NCBI RefSeq assembly: GCF_000632225.1
Contig: NZ_JFYV01000012.1
Coordinates: forward strand, 62,001 to 126,000
DNA from: Sphingomonas sp. RIT328
GTDB taxonomy: Bacteria; Pseudomonadota; Alphaproteobacteria; Sphingomonadales; Sphingomonadaceae
DNA length: 64,000 nt
Reading direction: 5' to 3'
Numbering within the stretch: the first letter of the stretch is position 1; each line of letters starts with the position of its first letter. Of the stretch, positions 1 to 8,678 are shown piece by piece. A program made the position numbers and the translations under genes. The notes beneath the pieces were generated by a model. That model had not been told where the DNA came from. It saw only the letters and a program-made list of their open reading frames with translations, and searched no databases.

Positions 1-412
1 CGAGCAGGCCGAGCCCGGCGACGAGCATGCCGGTGACCGCGCCCGAGCGGAACGCCATGGTCAGGCCGCCCTGCAACGAATGCCGCGCCGCCTCCGCGGT
101 GCGGACGTTGGCGCGCACCGAGATGTTCATGCCGACATAGCCGGCGACGCCCGAGAGTACCGCACCGATGACGAAACCGATCGTCGAGATGATGCCGAGC
201 GACACGAACAGCACCACGGCGACGACGATGCCGACGATGGCGATGGTGGTATATTGGCGGCCGAGATAGGCCTTGGCGCCTTCCTGGATGGCGGCGGCGA
301 TGTCCTGCATCCGGGCGTCGCCCGGCGGCGCGCGCAGCACCTGTTGGCTGGTGACGAAGCCATAGACCACGGCGAGCACGCCGCAGAGGATGGCGATGGT
401 GACCGTGGTCAT
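1..412 (-). CDS. hppA: Proton-pumping membrane pyrophosphatase, N-terminal part (runs off the window)
   Basis: Only the first 137 codons are present; the gene continues beyond base 1. The translation starts [12 protein letters not shown] and alternates hydrophobic helices with short polar loops, including [12 protein letters not shown] and the stretch [17 protein letters not shown], both typical of the N-terminal third of H+-translocating pyrophosphatases. The family hydrolyses pyrophosphate in the inner membrane and pumps protons outward. The ATG at 410-412 is chosen because the upstream in-frame sequence stops at once. It lies on the same strand as thiL and nusB, which fits a conserved nusB-thiL-hppA order interrupted here by the TonB receptor gene. 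The K+-dependent versus independent class cannot be decided from this fragment. Confidence 0.9.
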   Translation of the reverse strand, partial: MTTVTIAILCGVLAVVYGFVTSQQVLRAPPGDARMQDIAAAIQEGAKAYLGRQYTTIAIVGIVVAVVLFVSLGIISTIGFVIGAVLSGVAGYVGMNISVRANVRTAEAARHSLQGGLTMAFRSGAVTGMLVAGLGLL

Positions 413-530
413 TCTCGCATCTCCTTCTCCTGTTGACGCACGGCCGATGTCCCCCGGTCTCGTGACGTGCCGGCGAGGCTATGGCGCGTGCCGGACCAGC
501 GCAAGCGGCTTCGCCCCGCAACGAATCATT

Positions 531-549
531 GATGCTGATTCGCAATAGC
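531..549 (+). promoter_or_regulatory. Candidate Fur-type operator before the TonB receptor gene
   Basis: A 19-bp stretch matches the classical Fur box (GATAATGATAATCATTATC) at 12 of 19 positions by eye. It sits 31 bp before the receptor start codon, among the few AT-richer bases in this interval, where an iron-responsive operator is expected. The match is moderate, and alphaproteobacterial iron regulation often uses Irr or RirA instead, so the assignment is tentative. Confidence 0.4.
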
Positions 550-580
550 GATAACTGCCACCCCATCAACAGGGGGGTAT

Positions 581-2701
581 ATGCGTTCCACTCTACTTTC
601 AGCAGGCGCGGCGCTGGCCGCGCTGATCCCGTCGTCGATCCGTGCTGAAACGGGTCAGCATCATGCCGATGCGGCCGCGCAGCAGTCGACGCCGGCGGGC
701 GACCAAAGGGAAGCGTCCGACGATATCCTCGTCGAGGGGCGGCGCGACGACACCTATGCCGGCACCAAGACGGCGACGCCGATCCTGCAGGTGCCGCAGC
801 CGCTCACCGTCATCACCGATGGCCTGTACCGGGCACAGGGTGCGATCAACATCGCCGACACGGTCCGCTATGCCGCCGGGGTCAGTGCGGGCAGCTATGG
901 CCGCGACACCCGCGTCGACAGCTTCAAGATCCGCGGCGTCGATGCGCTGCAATTCCGCGACGGCATGCGCGACATCGCCGCGGTCTATGCCAGCATCACC
1001 GCCGATCCCTATAATTTTTCGCGCGTGGAGATCGTCCGCGGCCCCGCCTCGGTCCTGTTCGGACAGGGGGCGATCGGCGGCATCATCAACCTGGTGTCGA
1101 AGACCCCCAACTTCGCCGACGCCGGCGAGGTCGGCGTGACCTATGGCAGTTACGGCCGCAAGGAGGTGCTCGCCGATCTCAACGGCGTCGCCGGCAGCAC
1201 CGTCGCCGGGCGGATCGTCGCGCGCGTGCGGGAGGCGGGCACCTATGTCGCGCATGTGCCCGACGACCGGGTGCTGCTCGCCCCGTCGCTGACCTGGCGG
1301 CCATCGTCCCGCACCGAGGTGACGCTGATCGGCCTGTACCAGAAAGACGATAGCGGCTCGACGAGCAACTTCCTGCCGATCGTCGGCACGCTGCGCGCCA
1401 ATCGCGACAATCCGCCGCTGCCGCGCTATCTGTTCCTCGGCAAGCCCGGGTACGACCGCTACGCCGGCCGGCTGCTGCAAGGCGGGGCCGCGGTTACGCA
1501 TCATGTCAGCGATGCCGTCACGCTGAGCCTCAAGGCACGCTACATCGACAGCCACCTCGACTATTTCACTCATTATACCAACAGCTACAGCAATCCCGCC
1601 GATCCCTATCTGCCGGGCAGCAACGGCCGTCGCATCGGCCTGTACGCCAGTTCGGTGGTGGCGCGGATGGCGGTCTTCTCCACCGACAACACGCTTCAGG
1701 CCCGCTTCCATACCGGCGAGGCGATCGAACATCGGTTGCTCGCCGGCGTCGATTACAGCTGGAACCGGGTCGGCAAGAGCAGCAACCTCGCACGGCAGGT
1801 GATCGATCTCTATGCGATCGATCGCGCCGCGATCATCGAACCGCCGCTCGTCGCGCCGTTCAGCCGCAGCGAGCAGACGCAGCTCGGCCTCTATCTCCAG
1901 GATCAGATCCGCCTGTGGAACCGCATCTCGGTGGTGCTCGGCACGCGCCACGACCGGGTACGCGGCGCGACGCTGCAACGGGCTTCGGGCGAGACGGAGC
2001 GGACGCGCGATACCGCCACGACCTATCGCGCCGGCATCATCGGCGAACTCGCGGCCGGGATCTCGCCCTTCCTCAGCTATACCGAAAGCTTCCAGCCGAT
2101 CGCCGGCGAGACCAGCAGCGGTGCAGCGTTCAAGCCGCAGACCGGCACGCAATATGAGACGGGCGTGAAATGGCAGCCGGAGCCCGCGACGCTGGTGACG
2201 GTCACCGCCTTCCGCATCCGCGAACGCAACCGGCCGGTCGCCGACCCGGCCAATCCACTCGGCCAGATCCAGGCGGGCGCCCTGACGACGCGCGGCTTCG
2301 AGGTGGAGGCGACGCGCAGCCTGCCCGGACGTACCGAGCTGACGCTCGCTTACGGCCACAATCATCTCACCGGCGACAGCGTCGCGTCCGGCTGGGCGGC
2401 CGAGGATGTCGCCTCGGTCTGGGGCAGCAAGACGTTCGTCGGGCAGGTGGCGGACCTGCGACTGGGCGTCGGCATCCGCTATCTCGGCGAACAGGTGTCG
2501 AGCAGCCCGGTGTGGACGATCGTCACGCCGGGCCGGACGATGATCGACGCGCTCGCCGAGCTGGAGCGGGACCGCTGGCGGCTGTCGCTCAACGCCACCA
2601 ATTTGCTCGACAAACGGGTCTTCGCCATCTGTCTGGCGCGTGGCGACTGTTTCAACACCGCGCCGCGTAACGTCATGCTCTCGCTCGGCTACCGCTTCTG
2701 A
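581..2701 (+). CDS. TonB-dependent siderophore receptor
   Basis: An outer-membrane receptor of 706 residues that should import a ferric siderophore using TonB energy. Residues 1-22 form a signal peptide ending in SSIRA. The plug domain runs from about residue 60 to 175 and carries the family signature RVEIVRGPASVLFGQGA followed by GGIINLVSK. The rest is a 22-strand barrel ending in the C-terminal aromatic residue of LSLGYRF, needed for outer-membrane insertion. Length is normal for the FhuA/FpvA-like siderophore class. An AGGGGG ribosome site precedes the ATG. It is transcribed against its neighbours thiL and hppA, which looks like an insertion into a conserved block. The substrate cannot be told from sequence. 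The start of the mature protein (SDDILVEGRR) may hold the TonB box. Confidence 0.92.
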   Translation: MRSTLLSAGAALAALIPSSIRAETGQHHADAAAQQSTPAGDQREASDDILVEGRRDDTYAGTKTATPILQVPQPLTVITDGLYRAQGAINIADTVRYAAGVSAGSYGRDTRVDSFKIRGVDALQFRDGMRDIAAVYASITADPYNFSRVEIVRGPASVLFGQGAIGGIINLVSKTPNFADAGEVGVTYGSYGRKEVLADLNGVAGSTVAGRIVARVREAGTYVAHVPDDRVLLAPSLTWRPSSRTEVTLIGLYQKDDSGSTSNFLPIVGTLRANRDNPPLPRYLFLGKPGYDRYAGRLLQGGAAVTHHVSDAVTLSLKARYIDSHLDYFTHYTNSYSNPADPYLPGSNGRRIGLYASSVVARMAVFSTDNTLQARFHTGEAIEHRLLAGVDYSWNRVGKSSNLARQVIDLYAIDRAAIIEPPLVAPFSRSEQTQLGLYLQDQIRLWNRISVVLGTRHDRVRGATLQRASGETERTRDTATTYRAGIIGELAAGISPFLSYTESFQPIAGETSSGAAFKPQTGTQYETGVKWQPEPATLVTVTAFRIRERNRPVADPANPLGQIQAGALTTRGFEVEATRSLPGRTELTLAYGHNHLTGDSVASGWAAEDVASVWGSKTFVGQVADLRLGVGIRYLGEQVSSSPVWTIVTPGRTMIDALAELERDRWRLSLNATNLLDKRVFAICLARGDCFNTAPRNVMLSLGYRF

Positions 2702-2728
2702 GCGCGTTCCGCCCGGCGGCGCGGCCGG

Positions 2729-3628
2729 CTAATGTTCGAAGCCGAGCCGCGCCGGCAGCGGCACCGTCCCGGCGCCGTCGGACAGCCGCAGGCCGGTGCC
2801 GCGGGCGAAGCGGCCGATGCGGGTCGCCGGCACCGGCGGGACGGTGTTGGCGGGCATCGCGAACAGCAGCTCGTAATCGTCGCCCGCGGTCGCCGCCGTC
2901 AGCCGGGCGTCGCGATCGTCGCCGGCGAAGACGCGATAGGCGGCCGACAGCGGCACCGCGGCAAGGTCGAGGTGCACGGCGAGCCCGCTTGCCTCGCCCA
3001 TCCGGCTCGCGTCGATCAGCAGGCCGTCGCTGACGTCCATCATCGCATGCGCGATGCGGCTGAGCACGCGCCCCTCGGCGATGCGCGGCTGCGGCCGGCG
3101 GTAGCGCGCCGCCAGTTCGGCCGGCCCCGCCGCGCCCTGGGCGATCGCCAGCCCGGCGCCGGCATCGCCGATCGTCCCGGTCACCCACAGGGCGTCATTC
3201 TCGCCGGCGCCACCGCGCGGCGGTGCGGGCGTGTCGCAGCCGAAGGCGGTGACGGTGAGCACCCGCGGCGCCCCCGCCGGCAGCGTCACCGTATCGCCGC
3301 CGAGCAGCGACGTGCCGCAGGCGGCGAGCACCTCGCCGAGCCCGGCAAGGAAAGCGCGGTCCCAGGCATCGTCCGACAGGGGATAGTTGAGCAGGATGCC
3401 GTCGGGCTTGGCGCCCTTGCCGGCGATGTCGGACAGATTGGCGGCGACCAGCTTCCACGCGACATCCTGCGGCGTATCGTCGCTGAGGAAATGGACGCGC
3501 TCGACCAGCGTATCGGTGGTGACGACGAGCGGCGCGTGGATCAGACGCGCGCTGTCGTCGCGCAGACCGCGTGCCGAGGGATGCAGCGGCAGCAGGCGCA
3601 ACGCAGCGAGGAACTCCGCCTCAGTCAT
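2729..3628 (-). CDS. thiL: Thiamine-monophosphate kinase
   Basis: ThiL phosphorylates thiamine monophosphate to thiamine diphosphate with ATP, the last step of cofactor synthesis. The 299-residue protein shows the AIR-synthase/ThiL fold landmarks: TTDTLVERVHFL, KLVAANLSDIAGKGAKP, LLGGDTV, WVTGTIGDAGAGLA, MMDVSDGLLIDASRM and TAGDDYELLF. The N-terminal metal loop reads RDDSARL where GDDAA is usual; the aspartates are kept. The ATG (MTEAEF) is preferred; a GTG 13 codons upstream (3667) would shorten the gap to nusB to 7 bases but has no ribosome site. It follows nusB on the same strand, a common alphaproteobacterial pairing. Confidence 0.93.
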   Translation of the reverse strand: MTEAEFLAALRLLPLHPSARGLRDDSARLIHAPLVVTTDTLVERVHFLSDDTPQDVAWKLVAANLSDIAGKGAKPDGILLNYPLSDDAWDRAFLAGLGEVLAACGTSLLGGDTVTLPAGAPRVLTVTAFGCDTPAPPRGGAGENDALWVTGTIGDAGAGLAIAQGAAGPAELAARYRRPQPRIAEGRVLSRIAHAMMDVSDGLLIDASRMGEASGLAVHLDLAAVPLSAAYRVFAGDDRDARLTAATAGDDYELLFAMPANTVPPVPATRIGRFARGTGLRLSDGAGTVPLPARLGFEH

Positions 3629-3674
3629 CGCCGCAGCGTCCGCGCGGCGACCGGGCGCGGCAGGCACGCGCGAC

Positions 3675-4163
3675 TCAGGACGCCCGCACGTCCTTGGCGA
3701 TGCCGTCGAGCAGGCCGTTCACGAATCCCGCCTCGCGACGCTCGTAGAAGGCATGGGCGACATCGACATATTCGCTGATCGTCGCGCCGACCGGGACGTC
3801 GCGTCGCGCCATCAGCTCGTAGGTGCCGGCGCGCAGGATCGCCTTCATCGGCTTGTCGAGCCGCGCCAGCGTCCAGCCGGTGGCGAGCTTGTTCTCGATC
3901 GCCAGATCGATCTCGCCGCTGCGCGCGGTGGTGCCGGTGACCAGATCGTCGAAGAAGTCGACGTCGGCATCGGCATATTCCGCGTCCTCGATCGTCGCCC
4001 CGAGCCGGTGGTGGTGGAATTCGTGAAGCAGAGCAGGCACGGCCGTCCCCTCCATTTCACGCTGGTAGAGCGCCTGGACGGCGGCGAGGCGGGCGGCGGC
4101 GCGCGCCTGGGTGCGGTTCGAGCTTCGGGACATCGCGCGGGCATGTAGTCGCCCGCGCGGCAT
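3675..4163 (-). CDS. nusB: Transcription antitermination factor NusB
   Basis: NusB binds boxA RNA with S10 (NusE) in the rRNA antitermination complex. The protein has the all-helical NusB features: ARLAAVQALYQREM at the N-terminus, then ARLDKPMKAILRAGTYELM, SEYVDVAHAF and GFVNGLLDGIAK at the C-terminus. The start at 4163 is chosen because AAAGGGG lies 6 bases before this ATG. The ATG at 4133 (MSRSSNRT, 152 residues) matches typical NusB N-termini better but has no ribosome site and directly follows a 9-bp hairpin. The fasciclin gene ends 24 bases upstream, so the two may be cotranscribed, with thiL after it. Confidence 0.92.
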   Translation of the reverse strand: MPRGRLHARAMSRSSNRTQARAAARLAAVQALYQREMEGTAVPALLHEFHHHRLGATIEDAEYADADVDFFDDLVTGTTARSGEIDLAIENKLATGWTLARLDKPMKAILRAGTYELMARRDVPVGATISEYVDVAHAFYERREAGFVNGLLDGIAKDVRAS

Positions 4164-4187
4164 CCGTCACCCCTTTGCCGTTTCGGC

Positions 4188-4742
4188 TCAGGGCATCAGC
4201 ACCGTATCGACGACATGGATCACGCCGTTCGACTGCATCACGTCCTTGATCGTGACATGGCTCATGCCGCCCTTGGCGTCGGTCAGCGTCAGGCGACCGC
4301 CCATCATCGAGGCGGTCAGCGGCTCACCCTGCACGGTGGTCAGCGTCGCTTTGCCGCCGCCCGACTTGATCGCCGCGGCGATCTGCTTCGAGGTCATCGT
4401 CCCGGCGACGACGTGATAGGTCAGGATGTTGGTCAGCGTCGCCTTGTTCTCCGGCTTGACCAGCGTGTCGACGGTGCCGGCGGGCAGCTTGGCGAAGGCG
4501 GCGTTGGTCGGCGCGAAGACGGTGAACGGGCCGGGGCCGGACAGTGTATCGACGAGGCCCGCTGCCTTGACCGCGGCGACCAGCGTGGTGTGGTCCTTCG
4601 AATTGACCGCATTCTCGACGATCGTCTTTGTCGGATACATGGCGGCACCGCCGACCATCGGGTTCTTGGCCGCGGACAGCGCGGGGCCGGCGGCGAGCAG
4701 CGCCGCCGCGGCGATGGCGGCACGGAACGGAAGCTTGGTCAT
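4188..4742 (-). CDS. Secreted single-domain fasciclin (FAS1) protein
   Basis: A signal peptide (MTKLPFRAAIAAAALLAAGPALSA split at about residue 24) is followed by one FAS1 domain at about residues 40-184. The two conserved FAS1 blocks are visible: FTVFAPTNAAFAKLP (H1) and VIHVVDTVLMP (H2), with YHVVAGTM between them. FAS1 domains mediate adhesion or matrix contact and are common as periplasmic or exported proteins in sphingomonads; no enzymatic role is known. The gene sits between hisD and nusB on the same strand, interrupting what is usually a housekeeping block. Its role here is not known. Confidence 0.9.
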   Translation of the reverse strand: MTKLPFRAAIAAAALLAAGPALSAAKNPMVGGAAMYPTKTIVENAVNSKDHTTLVAAVKAAGLVDTLSGPGPFTVFAPTNAAFAKLPAGTVDTLVKPENKATLTNILTYHVVAGTMTSKQIAAAIKSGGGKATLTTVQGEPLTASMMGGRLTLTDAKGGMSHVTIKDVMQSNGVIHVVDTVLMP

Positions 4743-4880
4743 CCTGACATCCTTCTCTTCGACACCCCTGTGCGGATGCCGGGCGAAGGTACGTCGCTTA
4801 ACCTTGAGAAGATGCCGATCCGGCCCGGGAAAATGTCCCGACCGCGCCCCGCGGACGTCCACCGGCGGGGCGGCGGCGGA

Positions 4881-6176
4881 TCACCGATTCAACCGCAGCC
4901 GCAGCGCCACCGACCGCGCATGCGCCGGCAGCCCCTCGGCATGCGCGAGCGCCACCGTCGCCGGGCCGAGCGTCGCCAGTGCGGCTTCGTCCAGCCCGAG
5001 GAAGCTGGTGCGCTTCATGAAGTCGAGCACCGACAGGCCGCTGGCGAAGCGCGCGCGGCGGCCGGTCGGCAGGACGTGGTTGGGGCCGGCGACGTAATCG
5101 CCGATCGCCTCGGGCGTATGGCGGCCGAGGAAGACGCTGCCGGCGTGGCGGACGCGGTCGAACAGCGCCTGCGGATCGTCGACCGCGAGCTGGAGATGTT
5201 CGGGCGCGAGCCGGTCGACGAGCGGGCAGGCGGCGTCGAGCGATTCGACGACGATGATCGCGCCGTTCGCCTCCCAGGCGGTGCGCGCCACCGCGGCGGT
5301 GGGCAGGATCGCCAGCTCGTCCTCGACCACCGCGGCGACGCGGGTCGCGTAATCGGCATCGTCGGTGAACAGGATCGATTGCGTCGTGACGTCATGCTCG
5401 GCCTGGCTGAGCAGGTCGGCGGCGGTCCATTGCGGGTCGTTGCGCGCATCCGCCACCACGACGATCTCGCTGGGGCCGGCGACCATGTCGATGCCGACGA
5501 CGCCATAGACCTGCCGCTTCGCCTCGGCGACCCAGGCATTGCCGGGGCCGGTGATGACGTCGACCGGCCGGATGCGGCCCGCGCCGTAGGCGAGCGCGGC
5601 GATCGCCTGCGCGCCGCCGATCCGCCACACCTCGTCGACGCCGGCGAGATGCGCGGCGGCCAGGACGAGGTCGTTGATCTGGCCGTCCGGTGTCGGAGTC
5701 ACCATCACCAGCCGCTCGACCCCGGCGACCTTGGCGGGGATCGCGTTCATCAGCAGCGACGAGGGGTAGGCGGCGCGGCCGCCCGGTACGTACAGCCCGG
5801 CGGCATCGACCGCGCGCCAGCGCGCGCCGAGGCGGACGCCGGCGGCATCGGTATAGTCGCTGTCGGCGGGCCGCTGCCGCTCGTGATAGGCGCGGATGCG
5901 CGCGGCGGCGAGGTCGAGCGCGTCGCGCAGCGCCGGGTCGAGCGCGGCATAGGCCGCCGCACAGGCGGCGGGTTCGATCTGCCAGCCGGTGTCGGACAGA
6001 TCGTGGCGGTCGAGCTTGCGGGTGAAGGCGGCCACCGCCGCCTCGCCCTCGTCACGCACCGCGCGGATGATCGCGGCGACGTCGCGGGTGACGTCGGCGG
6101 AGGCTTCGCGGCGGCCGTCGACCAGCGCGGTGAAGGCATCGGCGAAGCCGGCATCGCGCGTGTCGAGGCGGATCAT
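4881..6176 (-). CDS. hisD: Histidinol dehydrogenase
   Basis: HisD performs the two final NAD-dependent oxidations of histidine synthesis, turning L-histidinol into L-histidine. The 431-residue protein has the diagnostic segments [26 protein letters not shown], here cited in part as [11 protein letters not shown], then [53 protein letters not shown] and LAPEHLQL, the last carrying the catalytic Glu-His pair. The start codon overlaps the hisG stop as ATGA, so the two are translationally coupled. Length is normal. Confidence 0.97.
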   Translation of the reverse strand: MIRLDTRDAGFADAFTALVDGRREASADVTRDVAAIIRAVRDEGEAAVAAFTRKLDRHDLSDTGWQIEPAACAAAYAALDPALRDALDLAAARIRAYHERQRPADSDYTDAAGVRLGARWRAVDAAGLYVPGGRAAYPSSLLMNAIPAKVAGVERLVMVTPTPDGQINDLVLAAAHLAGVDEVWRIGGAQAIAALAYGAGRIRPVDVITGPGNAWVAEAKRQVYGVVGIDMVAGPSEIVVVADARNDPQWTAADLLSQAEHDVTTQSILFTDDADYATRVAAVVEDELAILPTAAVARTAWEANGAIIVVESLDAACPLVDRLAPEHLQLAVDDPQALFDRVRHAGSVFLGRHTPEAIGDYVAGPNHVLPTGRRARFASGLSVLDFMKRTSFLGLDEAALATLGPATVALAHAEGLPAHARSVALRLRLNR

Positions 6177-6838
6177 GCCGCCTGCTCCTGCGCGACCGCC
6201 TGGCGGAACGCCTCGACCAGCGGCACGACCTCGGCGCGGGTCTTCATCGCGGCACGGTTGACGATCAGCCGGCTGGTCACCTCCGCGATCACCTCGACCT
6301 CGACCAGGCCGTTTTCCTTCAACGTCTTGCCCGAGGAGACGAGGTCGACGATGCGCGGCGCGAGGCCGAGCGTCGGCGCCAGCTCCATCGCGCCGTTGAG
6401 CTTGACGCATTCGGCCTGGACGCCGCGCGCGGCGAAATGCGCGGCGGTGATGTGCGGATATTTGGTGGCGACGCGGACGTGGCTCCAGCCGCGCGGATCG
6501 TCATGCGCCGCCATCGCCGCGGGTTCGGCGACCGAGATGCGGCAATGGCCGATGCCGAGGTCGACCGGCGCGTAGAGCTCGGTATAGCCGAATTCGGCGA
6601 TCACGTCCGACCCGACGATACCGAGCTGCGCCGCGCCATGCGCGACGAAGGTCGCGACGTCGAAGGCGCGGACGCGGATCAGCTCGATATGCGGCACATC
6701 GGTGGCGAAGCGCAGCGCGCGGCTGGCCTCGTCGCCGAACGCGGGTTCGGGCCGGATACCGGCGCGCGCCAGCAGCGGCAGCGCTTCGGCGAGGATACGG
6801 CCTTTCGGCACGGCGATGACTAATGGGGGTGTCGACAC
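6173..6838 (-). CDS. hisG: ATP phosphoribosyltransferase, short form
   Basis: HisG joins ATP and PRPP in the first step of histidine synthesis. At 221 residues it is the short form, which lacks the C-terminal regulatory ACT-like domain and normally needs the HisRS-like partner HisZ for activity and feedback control; hisZ is not in this window. Recognisable segments are [17 protein letters not shown], the PRPP loop region around [21 protein letters not shown], and the closing [16 protein letters not shown]. The start codon is GTG. It ends in the ATGA overlap with hisD. Confidence 0.95.
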   Translation of the reverse strand: MSTPPLVIAVPKGRILAEALPLLARAGIRPEPAFGDEASRALRFATDVPHIELIRVRAFDVATFVAHGAAQLGIVGSDVIAEFGYTELYAPVDLGIGHCRISVAEPAAMAAHDDPRGWSHVRVATKYPHITAAHFAARGVQAECVKLNGAMELAPTLGLAPRIVDLVSSGKTLKENGLVEVEVIAEVTSRLIVNRAAMKTRAEVVPLVEAFRQAVAQEQAA

Positions 6839-6897
6839 GGGTCAGGCTTTACTGACGGGCCGGGATGCGCGCAACACGCGCCGGCAGGAGGCGGGCG

Positions 6898-8004
6898 ATG
6901 GCAGGTGAGTCGGACAATCGGCAGGCGTTCCCGGTGCAGGCCGACTATTGCGCCGCGATGGCCGCGCCGATCACCGCGCGGGTCTGCACCGCGCTCGGGC
7001 AGGTGCTCGACCGTACCAGCGCGACCGGGCGGCGGGTGCTCGACTGGCCGGGCGAGCCGATCGCCGATGCGCTGGTGCTGCGGCTGGTCGGCGGTCTGCA
7101 CGCGCTGCACCGCGCCGGCGCCGACGCCGCGCTGTCCTCGGTGTTCGACGGCGCGGTTTCCGACGTGGACGCGGTGGCGGCGATCATCGCTGAGGTGGTG
7201 CGAGACCATGACGCGCGGCTGCTGCCGTGGCTCGACGGGCCGCCGCAGACCAATGAGGCGGCGCGATCGGCAGGGCTGATGACCGGGCTGCTGCATCTCG
7301 CGCAGCGCTATGGACCACGGATCGAACTGCTCGAGATCGGATCGAGCGCCGGGCTCAACCTGATGCTCGGCCGGTATGGCTTCGATCTCGGCGGGGTCAC
7401 GGTCGGGCCGGAGGCGGCGGCGGTGCGGCTCGTGCCGGACTGGCGCGGGGGGGCGCCGCCCGCCGTGCCGGTCGAGGTGACCGGCGCGCGCGGTGTCGAT
7501 ATCGCCCCGGTCGATGTCGGCGACCCGGCGCAGGCGGCGCGGCTCGCCGCCTATGTCTGGGTCGATGCGCAGGAGCGGCTGGCGCGGCTCGATGCGGCGA
7601 TCGCTCTGGTCCGCATGCAGGGCGTCGCGCTGGACGAGGGCGACGCGGCCGATTGGGTCGAGGCGCGGCTCGCCGAACCGCAGGCGGCGGGCGTGACGCG
7701 GGTGCTGATGCATTCGGTGGTGTGGCAATATCTGCCCGCCGCGGGCCGCGCGCGCATCGTCGCCGCGATGGCGGCGGCCGGCGCCCGCGCCACCGCCGAC
7801 CGGCCGCTCGGCTGGGTGATGATGGAGCCCAATCGCGATCTTCATCGGCACGAGGTGCGGGTGCGCGGCTGGCCGGGCGGGACGCCGATGGAGCTGGTCG
7901 CGCTCACCCATGCGCACGGCGCCTGGGTGGAGGGGCTCGCGCCGCCGTTCGAGACGCGCGATTACGTCATGCGCCGCGGCGCCTATGAGGCGGACGGCGA
8001 CTAA
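6898..8004 (+). CDS. DUF2332 family protein
   Basis: A soluble protein of 368 residues of the DUF2332 family, function unknown. Conserved features visible are PWLDGPPQTNEAARSAGL and LLEIGSSAGLNLM, which resembles the glycine-rich SAM-binding motif I of methyltransferases, and VLMHSVVWQYLP near residue 270. A methyltransferase-like fold is therefore plausible but unproven. The ATG at 6898 has AGGAGG 8 bases upstream. It is divergent from hisG and convergent with the RcnB-like gene, from which it is separated by a strong hairpin. Confidence 0.85.
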   Translation: MAGESDNRQAFPVQADYCAAMAAPITARVCTALGQVLDRTSATGRRVLDWPGEPIADALVLRLVGGLHALHRAGADAALSSVFDGAVSDVDAVAAIIAEVVRDHDARLLPWLDGPPQTNEAARSAGLMTGLLHLAQRYGPRIELLEIGSSAGLNLMLGRYGFDLGGVTVGPEAAAVRLVPDWRGGAPPAVPVEVTGARGVDIAPVDVGDPAQAARLAAYVWVDAQERLARLDAAIALVRMQGVALDEGDAADWVEARLAEPQAAGVTRVLMHSVVWQYLPAAGRARIVAAMAAAGARATADRPLGWVMMEPNRDLHRHEVRVRGWPGGTPMELVALTHAHGAWVEGLAPPFETRDYVMRRGAYEADGD

Positions 8005-8007
8005 CGG

Positions 8008-8031
8008 GCGGGGAGGGCGGACCCTCCCCGC
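8008..8031. terminator. Bidirectional hairpin between convergent genes
   Basis: A perfect 10-bp stem (GCGGGGAGGG with CCCTCCCCGC) and the 4-base loop CGGA fill the 33-bp gap between the stops of the DUF2332 gene and the RcnB-like gene. No U-tract follows on either strand, as is common in GC-rich genomes, so it could act as a terminator or as an end-protecting hairpin. Confidence 0.65.
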
Positions 8032-8037
8032 AGCGGA

Positions 8038-8520
8038 TCAGTAGAAGAAGCGGTTGTAGACCTGCACCGCGCGGCCCGAGCGGGTGTCGACCAGCACGAC
8101 GTCATTGCCGTAGCGCACCCAGCGCTGATAGCCGTAGCCCGGGCGCGGCAGGCGATAGGTGCCGTAATCGTTGATCCAATACCGCTGGCCGTAATATTCC
8201 GGCGCGAAGCGATAACCGGCGGTCACCGGGCGATAGCGATAGCCGCGTGGGCCGTTATAGGCGCCGCGGCGATAGACGTTGGCATGGCTGCGGCGATAGT
8301 CGCGCCAATCCTCGCGCAGCTCGCGGCGATCCTCGCGCACTTCGCGGCGCGCGTCGCGGATGTCGCCACGGTCGCCATAGGCGCGCGCGCGGGCGAGATC
8401 GCGCTCGCTCTGGCGGACTTCGCGTTCGCTCTGCCGGACCTCACGCGCACTCTGCGCGCTCGCCGCGGCGGCGGGCAGGATGGTCGCTGCGGCAACGGCG
8501 GCGATGATGAACTTACGCAT
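8038..8520 (-). CDS. RcnB-like periplasmic protein
   Basis: A 160-residue exported protein: signal peptide in residues 1-22 (ends AAASAQ), a highly charged Arg/Glu-rich middle with two copies of REVRQSE and runs such as REVREDRRELREDWRDYRR, likely a helical or coiled region, then a C-terminal RcnB domain with YWINDYGTYRLPRPGYGYQ, WVRYGNDVVLVDTRSG and VQVYNRFFY. RcnB in E. coli is a periplasmic protein needed for nickel/cobalt homeostasis; most homologues, including this one, have no tested function. The same C-terminal domain recurs in the larger protein at 31650-32801. Confidence 0.85.
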   Translation of the reverse strand: MRKFIIAAVAAATILPAAAASAQSAREVRQSEREVRQSERDLARARAYGDRGDIRDARREVREDRRELREDWRDYRRSHANVYRRGAYNGPRGYRYRPVTAGYRFAPEYYGQRYWINDYGTYRLPRPGYGYQRWVRYGNDVVLVDTRSGRAVQVYNRFFY

Positions 8521-8678
8521 CGGTGAACACTCCTCTGTGGCGCGCCCTCATCCGCCGGAACGGTGAGGGGCATGGCGGCCTTTTCCGCCCAAGCGCCTGA
8601 ACGCATGAGGAATGTTTTGGTCAGCTTAGCGAAAGCCAAATATCGATCTCGATCCGGTACGTATCGGACCGCGTCCGG

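Noticed and set aside
599..2365. A 588-codon minus-strand frame opposite the TonB receptor
   Set aside because: The receptor on the plus strand has signal peptide, plug and barrel signatures; the reverse frame shows none and has an amino-acid make-up typical of shadows.
4215..6575. A 786-codon plus-strand frame opposite hisD, hisG and the fasciclin gene
   Set aside because: It crosses three well-identified minus-strand genes and their boundaries, is rich in Arg and Gly, and shows no domain. High-GC shadow.
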